37,247 nt of DNA from Promethearchaeota archaeon (GCA_019057775.1 JAHLWT010000143.1:1-37247), one strand, 5' to 3'; numbered from the stretch's first letter, positions 1-8,733 are shown. Notes: a model not told the origin generated them from the sequence alone. Made by a program: numbers and translations.

Positions 1-99
1 TTCATTAAAGCTTTGGAAAAAATTGACGAGACTTTTGATGATCTCTGGCGTGGGCGTGGAACTTTCGGGAAAAAAGAACCCAAAAAAAAAAAAAATTAG
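1..99 (+). CDS. C-terminal end of an unidentified protein (partial)
   Basis: An open frame enters from the left edge and ends at TAG 97-99. It encodes 32 residues, finishing in a charged tail with a run of lysines (KKEPKKKKN) written by an A-rich stretch. The next gene starts 2 bp later, so the two are probably co-transcribed. There is too little sequence to name the product. A lysine-rich tail is compatible with a nucleic-acid or membrane-surface contact, but this is only a guess. Confidence 0.6.
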   Translation, partial: FIKALEKIDETFDDLWRGRGTFGKKEPKKKKN

Positions 100-101
100 A
101 A

Positions 102-614
102 ATGGAAAAACGCTTAAAAATTATAAAATATCGAATTCTTGAAAATAGAACTTGCCCAACATGCCAAAAAAAAATGGATAAAAAGAAATCTCATTATGAA
201 TGTCAACATTGTGGTGAAATAGTTATCTTAGAAGGGTATAATCAACCAATTTTTAATTTGTCTACTATGGATCTTGATCTAAAATTCCACGCTAATTTAC
301 CAATAAACTTTTATTTACCTGTAAGTGGGATAACCATTAAGTGGCTGATGGGTGAATGGAAAGCAGTGGCTGTTATATATTCTAAGGATAATCCTAATAA
401 AAAGTGGTTAAGGTTCTATTGGTGGGTAAGAGATCTAAGTAATATTATGAAATATGGACAGAGAGAAATGGGAAATGGCACTCAAATGGGCTGGAAAGCA
501 CAAAGAGGGGTTTCTTCCCCGAATATTTATGAAAAGAAGTTAATTAAATCTTTAATCAATGCTTTAAAAAAGATCTCTGTTGATTTAAAATGGGAGATTA
601 TAAACAAAATTTAA
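102..614 (+). CDS. Zinc-ribbon protein, unknown function
   Basis: A 170-residue protein beginning 2 bp after the upstream stop. A zinc ribbon is visible near the N-terminus: C18-x2-C21 and C34-x2-C37 (CPTC...CQHC). The rest is rich in Trp and aromatic residues around residues 80-135 and looks like a compact alpha/beta domain. There is no signal peptide or membrane segment. It heads a run of same-strand genes reaching 7437 that includes an AAA+ ATPase and an SMC-like protein, so it may be an accessory subunit or regulator of that set. I do not recognise the C-terminal domain. Confidence 0.8.
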   Translation: MEKRLKIIKYRILENRTCPTCQKKMDKKKSHYECQHCGEIVILEGYNQPIFNLSTMDLDLKFHANLPINFYLPVSGITIKWLMGEWKAVAVIYSKDNPNKKWLRFYWWVRDLSNIMKYGQREMGNGTQMGWKAQRGVSSPNIYEKKLIKSLINALKKISVDLKWEIINKI

Positions 615-634
615 TGAAAAAATGAGAATAAACA

Positions 635-1774
635 ATGGCACAATTTCAAGATACAACATGGAAAAGTTTGTTGAATGATTTTGAAAATGGACTAGAAAAA
701 GCAATTGAAGAATTGCAAAAAAGAGATGTAGAGAATGTTCCTGGAGCAAAAGAAGCACTTATTCAAAGATTAACTAATATGAAGCTCCATTTCCCCCGTA
801 ATGATGGAGATATCTTTATTAAATCAATAAATGATAAGATTCAAAATGCCTTTTTTCCTAATACAAAGAATTTTTCCGAAGCTTTTGGAAAAATCCTGAA
901 ATCGAGAACTCATGAACAAGATTTTATTATAAATGAATTATTAAATGGATTTGTTAATTCAAAAGCAAATGCTATAGCATCAGGAACTCAAGGACCAGTA
1001 ATTGATCGAATGGTTGAAGCATTTAGCAAACGAAACGATTTTCATATTGTAGATCATCAATTTTTTGCTATGTTTGGAGATCCAAACAAACCACGTCATT
1101 ACGTAAAAAAACAACTAGAAGACCTATCTAAAATGTTCGGGTTAGTATCAAAAGAACTGATTATTGAAAAAGATATTAGAAGGAGTGAAGAAAAATCCTA
1201 TATATTTTATACTTTTCCTGATGAAATTATAAAAATCTTAGAAGAAAAATATTTAATCCTTGATGATGAATTAGGATATGCTTACGTTTCGGAAAAATTT
1301 GATAGAAATGTATTTATTTGTATGTTTCTCGCAAATATTGCGATTAACCGAGATGATTTTGAAAAAATAGGAGGTACCTATACTATTAATGGAATTTCAG
1401 CCATATTTGCGCTGATCCTATTACTAAGTTTTATGCCCAAACTATCGGTTGATGAAACAAATCCAATCCTAAATGATCCAAATTTTGATAATAAAACCAT
1501 GAGCGTTATTCCAAAATCTTGGATGATGAAACAAGTTTTAGAACCCTTATTTGGACCATTGATTAAAATAATCGCATATAGAATAGGCGGCGGATTATGG
1601 TATTCTAAAATCATTGATTCAGAAATCAATAAAAAAATACATAATCAAATAAAGTTTCTCATAAAAGATGTTAATAAATGGATACTTGGAAATTTATGTA
1701 GAGTGGAGATACCAATATTTATCGAGATTTCCAATATTTTTACAGAAGTTTTAGTAGGATATGATGAGGATTAA
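635..1774 (+). CDS. Unrecognised helical protein of the AAA+/SMC-like cluster
   Basis: A 379-residue protein, largely alpha-helical by composition. The middle (about residues 135-200) has a winged-helix-like alternation of helices followed by a short beta hairpin (KSYIFYTF). A hydrophobic stretch near residues 245-270 (GISAIFALILLLSF) could be a buried helix or a membrane segment. The ATG at 635 lacks a convincing Shine-Dalgarno. It sits 20 bp after the zinc-ribbon gene and 26 bp before the next gene, so an operon is likely. No catalytic motif is recognised. Its position in the cluster suggests a structural subunit, possibly the kleisin-like or scaffold partner, but nothing in the sequence proves that. 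Confidence 0.8.
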   Translation: MAQFQDTTWKSLLNDFENGLEKAIEELQKRDVENVPGAKEALIQRLTNMKLHFPRNDGDIFIKSINDKIQNAFFPNTKNFSEAFGKILKSRTHEQDFIINELLNGFVNSKANAIASGTQGPVIDRMVEAFSKRNDFHIVDHQFFAMFGDPNKPRHYVKKQLEDLSKMFGLVSKELIIEKDIRRSEEKSYIFYTFPDEIIKILEEKYLILDDELGYAYVSEKFDRNVFICMFLANIAINRDDFEKIGGTYTINGISAIFALILLLSFMPKLSVDETNPILNDPNFDNKTMSVIPKSWMMKQVLEPLFGPLIKIIAYRIGGGLWYSKIIDSEINKKIHNQIKFLIKDVNKWILGNLCRVEIPIFIEISNIFTEVLVGYDED

Positions 1775-1800
1775 AAATTGTATGGTTTGAGAACAATATA

Positions 1801-3117
1801 ATGAGTTATAAAAAAAAATCTACGAGAAGAGTAAAACCTGGAAGAAAGAGGGAAAAATGGACCGACATCCTACCTCGTTATTTAACTTTTATTAGCCATA
1901 TGCGTCCAATTTTGAGAGAAACAAGAAGAATAATTATTAATTTGGATGCTGATTTATTATTGGATACAGAAATTTTAGATAAAATTCGACAGGAGGAAGA
2001 AAAAAGAAATATAAGATTGGTTAGAGCGCTTTCAGAATTCTCTGCTATGTATAGATCAAATGTCTATGAAATAATAAAAGATTTCATCATTAAATACAGA
2101 GAAAAAATACCAATTATTGACATTAAAGATTACATCTTAGATTTTTTATATGAATCGGTTGCCGCACTGAATGTTTTAAGACATATTACAAATCCGGATG
2201 AACTTAATTTAGAAAATACATATTTGTATCAATTAGTTAAATTCATCGAGGATCGATTATTTCCAAGAGGAGTAAACCTTAAAATAATATATAATAAACT
2301 TCTTCAACATTCTCCTAATTTTTATGAATGCCAAAGACATATATTACAATCTCATACATATTATAGGGAAAAACTAGAAAATCCTGATTTTTTTGAAATA
2401 CCAGGAATAACTCCAAAAGTGTATCAAATTATAAATAATATTACGTCTCTCTATAACTTAGATCCTAATTTTGGTGATTTTCCTGAAAAAGAAAATCAAG
2501 AAATCCCCTTGATTTTAAAAAACAATGTTTTTTTACCTTATGTTGATTCGATAGCCAATGCTGAAGAAGAAGCAATAGAAAATATTGCCGAAAGAATTGG
2601 TTTACGCATAATTGATGGTATTTTTTTAGGACCTCAGGAAGATTTTATAGAAATTTTATTAGATAATAATTATTTAAGGGATAACGTGCAATCAGATGGA
2701 ACAATCAGATTACTTCCACAATTTAGCAATGAAACTTTAATTATATATTATTTAGCCTTTGCCTCACAAAGGAGAGGTTTTTTATCTAAAGAACTAATAA
2801 ATTGGATTTCAATGAATTTTGCTTTTTTGATATATATGGGAATACTAAAGTGGAAATTATCTGATGAAAATATTTTTTATGCTATCTTTAAAGATTTGCA
2901 AACAAACGAAAAAGTACTTCCTTATTTGATGAAATTAATATGTTTCCCTAATTATCTCAGCTTAGACAAGATGAAGATTAGAGATTCAATTCAATACCGT
3001 AAAGAAATCTTTAATTTCATTGGTTCTCAAATTGATAATTTAAAATATTTTATTAATGAAATAGCAAGATTTTGCGAAAAATTTGATATTAAAAAAAAAA
3101 ATGATAAAAATAAATAA
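1801..3117 (+). CDS. Unrecognised 438-residue helical protein of the same cluster
   Basis: A long, almost entirely helical protein with a basic N-terminal tail (KKKSTRRVKPGRKREK), which could contact nucleic acid, and a lysine-rich C-terminus. There are no metal-binding cysteine pairs, P-loop or transmembrane segments. Length and helical character resemble scaffold or HEAT-like subunits of large assemblies, but no repeat period can be established by eye. It starts 26 bp after the 379-residue gene and ends 53 bp before the AAA+ ATPase, all in the same direction. I do not recognise a family. Confidence 0.8.
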   Translation: MSYKKKSTRRVKPGRKREKWTDILPRYLTFISHMRPILRETRRIIINLDADLLLDTEILDKIRQEEEKRNIRLVRALSEFSAMYRSNVYEIIKDFIIKYREKIPIIDIKDYILDFLYESVAALNVLRHITNPDELNLENTYLYQLVKFIEDRLFPRGVNLKIIYNKLLQHSPNFYECQRHILQSHTYYREKLENPDFFEIPGITPKVYQIINNITSLYNLDPNFGDFPEKENQEIPLILKNNVFLPYVDSIANAEEEAIENIAERIGLRIIDGIFLGPQEDFIEILLDNNYLRDNVQSDGTIRLLPQFSNETLIIYYLAFASQRRGFLSKELINWISMNFAFLIYMGILKWKLSDENIFYAIFKDLQTNEKVLPYLMKLICFPNYLSLDKMKIRDSIQYRKEIFNFIGSQIDNLKYFINEIARFCEKFDIKKKNDKNK

Positions 3118-3170
3118 GAAAGAGTTGAGGAAAAATAAGTAATTTAAATTCAGACAAAGAAGGAAAAATA

Positions 3171-4244
3171 GTGTTTACTGAAGATATAATTAAAGAACGT
3201 CTGGGGAAATATGGAGCCGTATATCTTCCATTAGATATTAAGGAATCTGTAGATGATATCCTAGGTAACGAGATAAAAAAAGAAATACTAGACGATTTTT
3301 TCAATGCATTAAAAAAATATAATGATTTTATTGAACACTTAAAAAATACGAATTTGTCTCCAAATTTAACTGTACTTTTATATGGCCCTCCAGGTACAGG
3401 AAAAACTTCACTAACTCGAGGTTTTGCTAAGAAATATGATATTCCTATATGTGTTGTAGAAGCAGATAGATTAGTATCACCTTTGCTAGGAGATACTATT
3501 AAGAACATCCGGGGCGTTGTTGAATTAGCAGCAGACATTGCCAAGGAACGTGGTGCGTTCATTTTATTTTTTGATGAAATTGATGCAATAGGGTCTGAAC
3601 GATCTAATATTCATGAAGTAGGAGAAATTAAACGGGCTGTGATTTCTTTTCTACAGGTCATTGATAGAGTCAACTATGAAGGAGTTCCGTTAGCTATTTT
3701 TGGTGCTACAAATCATCAACATCAATTAGATTCTGCGATTTGGCGTCGTTTTACATTCCATTTTGAGTTTGATTTCCCTGATTATCATTTACGAAGAAAA
3801 ATCATTGAAGCCTTTGTGAATAAAGTGAAAACTGCGAAAATTGGAGTTGATGAATCAATATTCTCGAATTTAAGCAAAGAATATAATGACATTCAAATAG
3901 TATCAAAAGATTTAGAGGTAAAAATAGGACGTAAAATTTCTGAATTTGATAGTAATCTTTTATGGGATGAATTTAGTAGAAGAAATAAACAAGATGGGCT
4001 TTTAAAATTAACTTATGGTTATTCAGGCTCTGATATCGAAAGAGGAACTAGAGTTGCTTTGTTAAAATCCATTAATACGGGAGTGTTAACCTATGATAAT
4101 TTTTTTAATTCGCTAAAATTAGTTGGTGGTACCGCTATACATGTTGAACGACAAGATATTTTAAGTCATTCAAGGCAATCTTCAGGACAGATAAATAGAT
4201 CTAAAGAACCTAATGATAATTTACCAGGACCACCTGAAATTTAA
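3171..4244 (+). CDS. AAA+ ATPase (classical AAA clade)
   Basis: A 357-residue AAA+ ATPase. Walker A is YGPPGTGKTS (residues 71-80) and Walker B ILFFDEID (131-138). Sensor 1 is in FGATNHQ (N181), and R192/R193 of WRRF are the likely arginine finger. A pore-loop-like segment (LLGDTIKNIR, 105-114) precedes Walker B, as in protein-remodelling AAA ATPases. Residues 210-340 are a helical lid with a long insertion. The start is GTG at 3171, with no good upstream ATG. All catalytic residues are present, so it should hydrolyse ATP. It is flanked by helical and coiled-coil genes and lacks the N-domain of CDC48 or Vps4, so its substrate is probably encoded next door. It is the only intact ATPase of the cluster. 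Confidence 0.92.
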   Translation: MFTEDIIKERLGKYGAVYLPLDIKESVDDILGNEIKKEILDDFFNALKKYNDFIEHLKNTNLSPNLTVLLYGPPGTGKTSLTRGFAKKYDIPICVVEADRLVSPLLGDTIKNIRGVVELAADIAKERGAFILFFDEIDAIGSERSNIHEVGEIKRAVISFLQVIDRVNYEGVPLAIFGATNHQHQLDSAIWRRFTFHFEFDFPDYHLRRKIIEAFVNKVKTAKIGVDESIFSNLSKEYNDIQIVSKDLEVKIGRKISEFDSNLLWDEFSRRNKQDGLLKLTYGYSGSDIERGTRVALLKSINTGVLTYDNFFNSLKLVGGTAIHVERQDILSHSRQSSGQINRSKEPNDNLPGPPEI

Positions 4245-4249
4245 TAATA

Positions 4250-5305
4250 ATGAGTCATATAGAAAAAATGAACAATAACCAAACATTTAACCTCGAAAAA
4301 ATCAAAGAATTTAGCCTTCCGATTGAAAAACTTCAAGTAAATCTCAATCAGATGTCTGATGAATCTAGAAATATCAATTTACTTTACAAGAACATTGAAA
4401 ACAATTTTAATAATAGGATATTTGTTTCCCAAATAAAGGAAATAAAAGAAATTTTGAGTAGTATAAATAAAAACCTAATACTAATTTCAAATAATAACAT
4501 TACTAAATTTCTCGACTTTCAAGATAGCCTATTAAAAAAATTCAAAGATGGGTTTAAAGACAGAATTAAGAATTTAAATTTAAGTGGTGGAGAAGTTAAA
4601 ATAATTGGTTTAAATTTAATTGAGGGTAAAAAAATTAGCAAAATAATAGAAACTGTCTCATTTGTTTCTTCGATAGAACTCTCACTTTGGGTAGATCTAC
4701 TCGATTCTTTAAAATATAATACATATTTTCTAAAATCAATAAGTAAAATGAGGATTTATTATGAAGATCTACAACAAAAAAAGCTTAAGAGAGAATTAAA
4801 TAAAATTCCAAATGATACTGATCAGAATTTAATAAATGAATTTGAACAAGCATTTATAGTTAATCCAGATTTGATATTTGAAGACTTCATACATAATAGT
4901 GAAAATTTATTAACTCAAAAAGAATTAAATACAAAAGAAAAAATCATCAAGGTAGCAAAAGCAAAAGAAGAATTAGAGCAATTAAAAAAGACGCAAGAGA
5001 AACATAAGGATACTTATGAAGATTACTTTAAATTCTCTGAAAGGGAATTTAAGAGATTAAGGCGCAAGGAATCTAGAGAAAAGCTAATGGAAATAACTAC
5101 AAGGACTAAAGATTTAAAAGAGCTAGAGATTAGTGATGAGGTTTCTGAAAAAATTAAGAAGTTTAAGTCACAATTGGATAAAAGTTTTGAAGAAAAATAT
5201 CTCGTTCAAAAAGACGATGAGAAAGATCCACTAGATTTAATTCGGAAACGAAAAGAGAGAAAAGAAAAAGAATATAAAAAATATAAAAATCACTTCGAAA
5301 AATAG
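4250..5305 (+). CDS. Coiled-coil protein next to AAA+ ATPase
   Basis: A 351-residue protein starting 5 bp after the AAA+ gene, so translational coupling is likely. Residues 1-130 are helical and Asn/Leu/Ile-rich. Residues 215-345 form a charged coiled coil with many Lys/Glu pairs and a very basic end (RKRKERKEKEYKKYKNH). A small non-helical patch lies near residues 108-130 (LSGGEVKIIGLNLIEGKK). There is no enzymatic motif. By position (between an AAA+ ATPase and an SMC-like protein) and shape it could be a kleisin-type linker or a coiled-coil adaptor. That is inferred from context only. Confidence 0.8.
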   Translation: MSHIEKMNNNQTFNLEKIKEFSLPIEKLQVNLNQMSDESRNINLLYKNIENNFNNRIFVSQIKEIKEILSSINKNLILISNNNITKFLDFQDSLLKKFKDGFKDRIKNLNLSGGEVKIIGLNLIEGKKISKIIETVSFVSSIELSLWVDLLDSLKYNTYFLKSISKMRIYYEDLQQKKLKRELNKIPNDTDQNLINEFEQAFIVNPDLIFEDFIHNSENLLTQKELNTKEKIIKVAKAKEELEQLKKTQEKHKDTYEDYFKFSEREFKRLRRKESREKLMEITTRTKDLKELEISDEVSEKIKKFKSQLDKSFEEKYLVQKDDEKDPLDLIRKRKERKEKEYKKYKNHFEK

Positions 5306-5333
5306 GAATTGATGAGTTAAGGGATTAAAAATT

Positions 5334-6932
5334 TTGAAGAATAACTTTAAGATATCCATAGGTTCGAAACAAGTTCTAATTCAAGAAAGATTCACTTTAA
5401 TCCTCGGAAAATTCAAAAGTAATTTATTGAATAATTTTAAAAATGATAATTTTATCGAGATATTAGAAAAATTAGATTCAATTCCCATGGATAAATTAAT
5501 TAATATCTTTCAAGAAGATTCCAAGCAGTATTCTGGACTAGAAAGATCCTTAAATTTATTAGCTTTTATTAATGAATATCGTATGAAAATTAATCAAAAT
5601 ATTGAGGTGACCTCTCAGTATAATCAAATCATCCAGATTTTGAGTGAGATTCTCGAATTCAATTTTCTATTAAAAAAAAAGGATTTATTCCAAAAAGAAT
5701 TAGAAATTTCAATCCAGCATAAAAAATCTAGTGAAAATAAAGCTAACATAGATCTTTTGAATAAATTAAACAATTCTCTTAGCATTAACAAAAATAAATT
5801 AAAGTATTTAGAAGAAGATTTCTTTCAACGTAAAGACCAATTTGACCAAATTATTGAAACTATTAATCAATTTAAATTAGAAATTCAAGATTTAACAAAA
5901 GAAAAAAAAACTTTTTTTAGTCAAATCAACCAAATTACTCGGGAAATGACAGCTGACTCACGTATTATCCAAACTGAGGATTTAGAACCCAACAATAATT
6001 TAACAAATGCCGAAAAAATCAGAAAATACCAAACACAAGCAAAAGAAGTTCAATTTGAAATTAATTCCATCAATTCTAAGATAGGTCAATCTCAAAAAAA
6101 ATTAGAAGAATTAAAACCAATATACGATTCTTACAAAAATGATTATCTCAAAGTTAAAGAGTTGGTTAAAAAAGAAGAACAAAATATAATTGAACTTGAA
6201 TCTCAACTAAAAAGTAAAATTAAAGATAGTGAAAACATTTCATCTACCGATCTTGAATATATTGATTTAAAATTGTTAAGACCTTCCCAAGAAATCGAAA
6301 TAGATATAAACAATATTAATCATGAATTAGAAAAGATATCGATACCAGAAGAAATGTTTAGCATTAAAAACCCTGAAGATATATCGATGATTATTGCGAA
6401 ACTCCAAAATTTCGAGAAAAATCTGAGAATTGATAAACCGACCCTTGAAATTAAAACTTCCGAAGAAGATTTAAAAGAAAGTTTCGAAAATTTTCGGAAC
6501 CTTGATAATATAATCAAAAATCTTGAATCTATGATAAATATGTTTACAATTGAAATTAATATTTCTCCCCATTTTGAAATTATCATAAATAATGATGAGC
6601 AGAAATTCTTTATCAATATAGAATTTATTAGAAATAATAAAGAAAGGGTAAAATTTGATGAACTTACGACTCCTGAAAAGATTTTTTTCATAATTGTTTT
6701 ATATTTATCGATAAAAATTCAAACAAAAAAAGAAAAGATATTATTTTCAAATGTATCAATCCCAAGCAAATATAATAAAGCAGGTTCTATTTTTAGAACA
6801 ATAAGAAAAATAATACCAATATTTGAAAATGAGAAAATTCTATCAAAATTTAGTTTAACATTTATCATATCTAACTTAGAAATGAAAAAGGAAATAAAGA
6901 ACTTAAAGAACATAAACTTGGAACAGAGTTGA
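5334..6932 (+). CDS. SMC/Rad50-like coiled-coil protein with degenerate ATPase head
   Basis: A 532-residue protein with a TTG start at 5334 and two long coiled-coil stretches (about 100-300 and 330-410). The ends resemble the two halves of an SMC/Rad50 ABC head. Near the N-terminus (residues 20-33) FTLILGKFKSNLL recalls the strand-P-loop-SNLL pattern of SMCs, but the GxGKS core is missing. Near the C-terminus, FDELTTPEK (441-449) sits where the LSGGE signature would be. It is followed by a helix, then ILFSNVSIPS (469-478) in the Walker B/D-loop position without its acidic pair, then TFIISNLE (509-516) like the H-loop strand. ATP binding therefore seems lost. Family assignment rests on this order of motifs and needs profile or structure comparison. 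It is followed 4 bp later by a tandem winged-helix gene. Confidence 0.75.
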   Translation: MKNNFKISIGSKQVLIQERFTLILGKFKSNLLNNFKNDNFIEILEKLDSIPMDKLINIFQEDSKQYSGLERSLNLLAFINEYRMKINQNIEVTSQYNQIIQILSEILEFNFLLKKKDLFQKELEISIQHKKSSENKANIDLLNKLNNSLSINKNKLKYLEEDFFQRKDQFDQIIETINQFKLEIQDLTKEKKTFFSQINQITREMTADSRIIQTEDLEPNNNLTNAEKIRKYQTQAKEVQFEINSINSKIGQSQKKLEELKPIYDSYKNDYLKVKELVKKEEQNIIELESQLKSKIKDSENISSTDLEYIDLKLLRPSQEIEIDINNINHELEKISIPEEMFSIKNPEDISMIIAKLQNFEKNLRIDKPTLEIKTSEEDLKESFENFRNLDNIIKNLESMINMFTIEINISPHFEIIINNDEQKFFINIEFIRNNKERVKFDELTTPEKIFFIIVLYLSIKIQTKKEKILFSNVSIPSKYNKAGSIFRTIRKIIPIFENEKILSKFSLTFIISNLEMKKEIKNLKNINLEQS

Positions 6933-6936
6933 GAAT

Positions 6937-7437
6937 ATGACGTTTGACAATAAGAATATAAGTGAAGTAGTTAAAATTATAACAAAACTAATTTTAACAA
7001 ATCAACAAAAAGTGACTAGGGAAGAAGATATTAGAAATCTAAGTAAAAATTTTAATTTTGAAAAGGTTATGAGTGAAACTTATATGAGATTGAAAGATGT
7101 GGGATTTGATCTTATAAAGACAAAATTCTTGGAACAACAAGTTTATATTTTAACTTCTGATGGTAAAGATGATAATATTACTCCATCTCACTATGGTACA
7201 TTAGCATTAATCATTGCTTTAAGTAAAGAAATTGATGAAAATATTAAAATTGATGATTTAAAAGAAATGTTCGATGAAGTGTGGAACGCTGAAATCCAAT
7301 ATTTGATTGAAAATGATTATCTAAGAATTTTTGATGATTTAGGTATTGCTAGAATTACACCATTAGGCAAAGCGGTTATGAAAAATATTTATAAAGACCT
7401 GAATTTAAAAGATTTACTTAATGTGTTTGAAGAATAA
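6937..7437 (+). CDS. Tandem winged-helix (kite/MAGE-like) protein
   Basis: A 166-residue protein made of two winged-helix units. The first is residues 8-75, ending in the hairpin QQVYILTSDG. The second is about 86-155, with the pattern GTLALIIALSKEI, then helix-turn-helix IKIDDLKEMF, then a wing ending in LGIARITPLGKAV. Two tandem winged helices of this size are the fold of kite proteins (ScpB, MukE, Nse1/Nse3) that bind kleisins in SMC complexes. Helix 1 plus KVTREEDI and the RLKDVGFDL segment are reminiscent of the MAGE/Nse3 domain. It directly follows the SMC-like gene (4-bp gap), the genomic position expected of a kite. A plain transcription factor is the alternative. Confidence 0.8.
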   Translation: MTFDNKNISEVVKIITKLILTNQQKVTREEDIRNLSKNFNFEKVMSETYMRLKDVGFDLIKTKFLEQQVYILTSDGKDDNITPSHYGTLALIIALSKEIDENIKIDDLKEMFDEVWNAEIQYLIENDYLRIFDDLGIARITPLGKAVMKNIYKDLNLKDLLNVFEE

Positions 7438-7471
7438 ACAAAAACTGAAAATTAAAAAAAATAAAATATAG

Positions 7472-7900
7472 TTAATCTTCCTCAGGACTTTCTAAATCCA
7501 TTTTAAATTGTTCAAAAATCGTTTTTACACGTTCTGCTGAAGGACCACTACCTCTAACTTCAACCTCATCAACAATAATTTTACCATTTAATATTGAAAT
7601 TATGTTTTGATCTTCAATATAGTTAACATGACCTTTTGAAAATATTCTTGCTATTCTATCTGCCAGTGCTTTCATAGGGAAAGGCTCATCCTCTAAACTT
7701 ATAAAATTGTAATAGTTATTTCTAATAAACAATTTTGGAAATAATTTATTCTTTTCATTTTTTGCATTAACAAGAATGAGATTTGAATCCTCCGAGACTC
7801 CTTTTAATTGCCCTACAAAGAACTTGTCTTTATCAAGGTAAACTTTAACGATTTTCTCTAATAACAGCCCTAACTCAGTATTATATTGCCTTATTGACAT
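7472..7900 (-). CDS. Lsm (Sm-like) RNA-binding protein with C-terminal extension
   Basis: An archaeal Sm-like protein, 142 residues from the chosen start. Residues 9-75 show the Sm fold: an N-terminal helix, then VYLDKDKFFVGQLKGVSED as the Sm1-like strands, then LILVNAKN and LFIRNNYYNFISL as the Sm2-like strands. The C-terminal 65 residues form a second conserved-looking domain (ADRIARIF...VEVRGSGPSAERV), as in larger archaeal Sm3-type Lsm proteins. Such proteins form ring oligomers on U-rich RNA. I chose the ATG at 7900, not the upstream in-frame ATG at 7912. A TATA-like box (plus-strand 7921-7934) lies about 27 bp upstream, which implies a leaderless mRNA starting at or near 7900. It converges with the SMC-like cluster. 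Confidence 0.8.
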   Translation of the reverse strand: MSIRQYNTELGLLLEKIVKVYLDKDKFFVGQLKGVSEDSNLILVNAKNEKNKLFPKLFIRNNYYNFISLEDEPFPMKALADRIARIFSKGHVNYIEDQNIISILNGKIIVDEVEVRGSGPSAERVKTIFEQFKMDLESPEED

Positions 7901-7962
7901 AATAAACCACAACTATTATGTTTATTATAAATTATGTTCTCTTACTTTTATTCTTAATTCAA

Positions 7963-8619
7963 TTAATTCAGTATTTGATTAATTAGTTTGGAAATATTCT
8001 CACCCGTAATTGTACTAGTAGTAAAAATCTTAAGATTTGGATTAATTTCATTAGCATCTTTTATCATCTCTTCAATATTTACATCTATGACGTCTTTTAA
8101 ATCTATTTTGTTAATTACTGCTATATCTGAGGATTTAAATAATAATGGATGCTTTTTTATAACCCATTCTCCTTCTGTTATAGAAACTATTACAACTCTT
8201 TTCTCTACTCCCAAGATAAAATCTGAAGGGCAAATTAAATTTCCAACATTCTCAATGAGAAGTATATTGATATCATTTAGATTATAATTTTTTAAAACCT
8301 GGGAAACATGATATGCATTCAAAGCACATTCTCTACCTGTGTTGATTTGTATTGTTTTCGCCCCGTGTTTTTCAATTCGGTCAGCATCTATTCTGGTAGC
8401 TACATCACCATTCAAAACTAAAATCCTATAGTCTTTTACAATTCTACTAACAATACATTCAATTATTGCCGTTTTTCCTGCTCCTATCGCTCCAACGAAG
8501 TCAATAGCTTTTATTTTTTTCTCTTTTAACAAATTATTATTCTGTTCAGCTAAACTGTCGTTATTTCCAATTAAATCTTCGTTTAATTCAATGATCCTTG
8601 AAATTGTATTTTTTGGCAT
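7963..8619 (-). CDS. hypB: Hydrogenase nickel-incorporation GTPase HypB
   Basis: A 218-residue SIMIBI GTPase that helps insert nickel into [NiFe]-hydrogenase. The P-loop is GAIGAGKT (43-50), the switch region includes ENVGNLICPSDF (123-134), and the base-specificity motif is NKID (170-173). The metal-site motif, usually ECHLDA, reads ECALNA here: C98 and C130 are kept but the adjacent His is Ala (A99). There is no His-rich N-terminal nickel store. The start at 8619 opens MPKNTISRI; a TATA-like TTTTTTATACAA (minus strand, around 8663-8675) lies upstream. No other hydrogenase gene is in the window. UreG is unlikely because the GNLICP context is HypB-like. Confidence 0.9.
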   Translation of the reverse strand: MPKNTISRIIELNEDLIGNNDSLAEQNNNLLKEKKIKAIDFVGAIGAGKTAIIECIVSRIVKDYRILVLNGDVATRIDADRIEKHGAKTIQINTGRECALNAYHVSQVLKNYNLNDINILLIENVGNLICPSDFILGVEKRVVIVSITEGEWVIKKHPLLFKSSDIAVINKIDLKDVIDVNIEEMIKDANEINPNLKIFTTSTITGENISKLINQILN

Positions 8620-8645
8620 AATTCTTAAGAACTTAAAATCAAAAA

Positions 8646-8665
8646 TGTTATTGTATGTTATTGTA
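8646..8665. repeat. Perfect tandem 10-bp repeat upstream of hypB
   Basis: TGTTATTGTA occurs twice head to tail (8646-8655 and 8656-8665), immediately adjacent to the likely TATA box of hypB. A tandem direct repeat on one helical turn is a typical arrangement for a regulator-binding site, but chance cannot be excluded in such AT-rich DNA. Confidence 0.4.
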
Positions 8666-8733
8666 TAAAAAATATTGTTTTATTTAAGATAATTTTTACT
8701 ACTTCAAAACTAAAAATTGTATAAGATTTATTT

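Noticed and set aside
79..95. Poly-A run as a phase-variable tract
   Set aside because: It encodes a lysine tail at the end of a partial gene; length change would affect only the last residues.
3089..3562. 157-codon minus-strand frame
   Set aside because: Antisense shadow of the AAA+ ATPase; its sequence has no motif and the plus strand carries Walker A and B.
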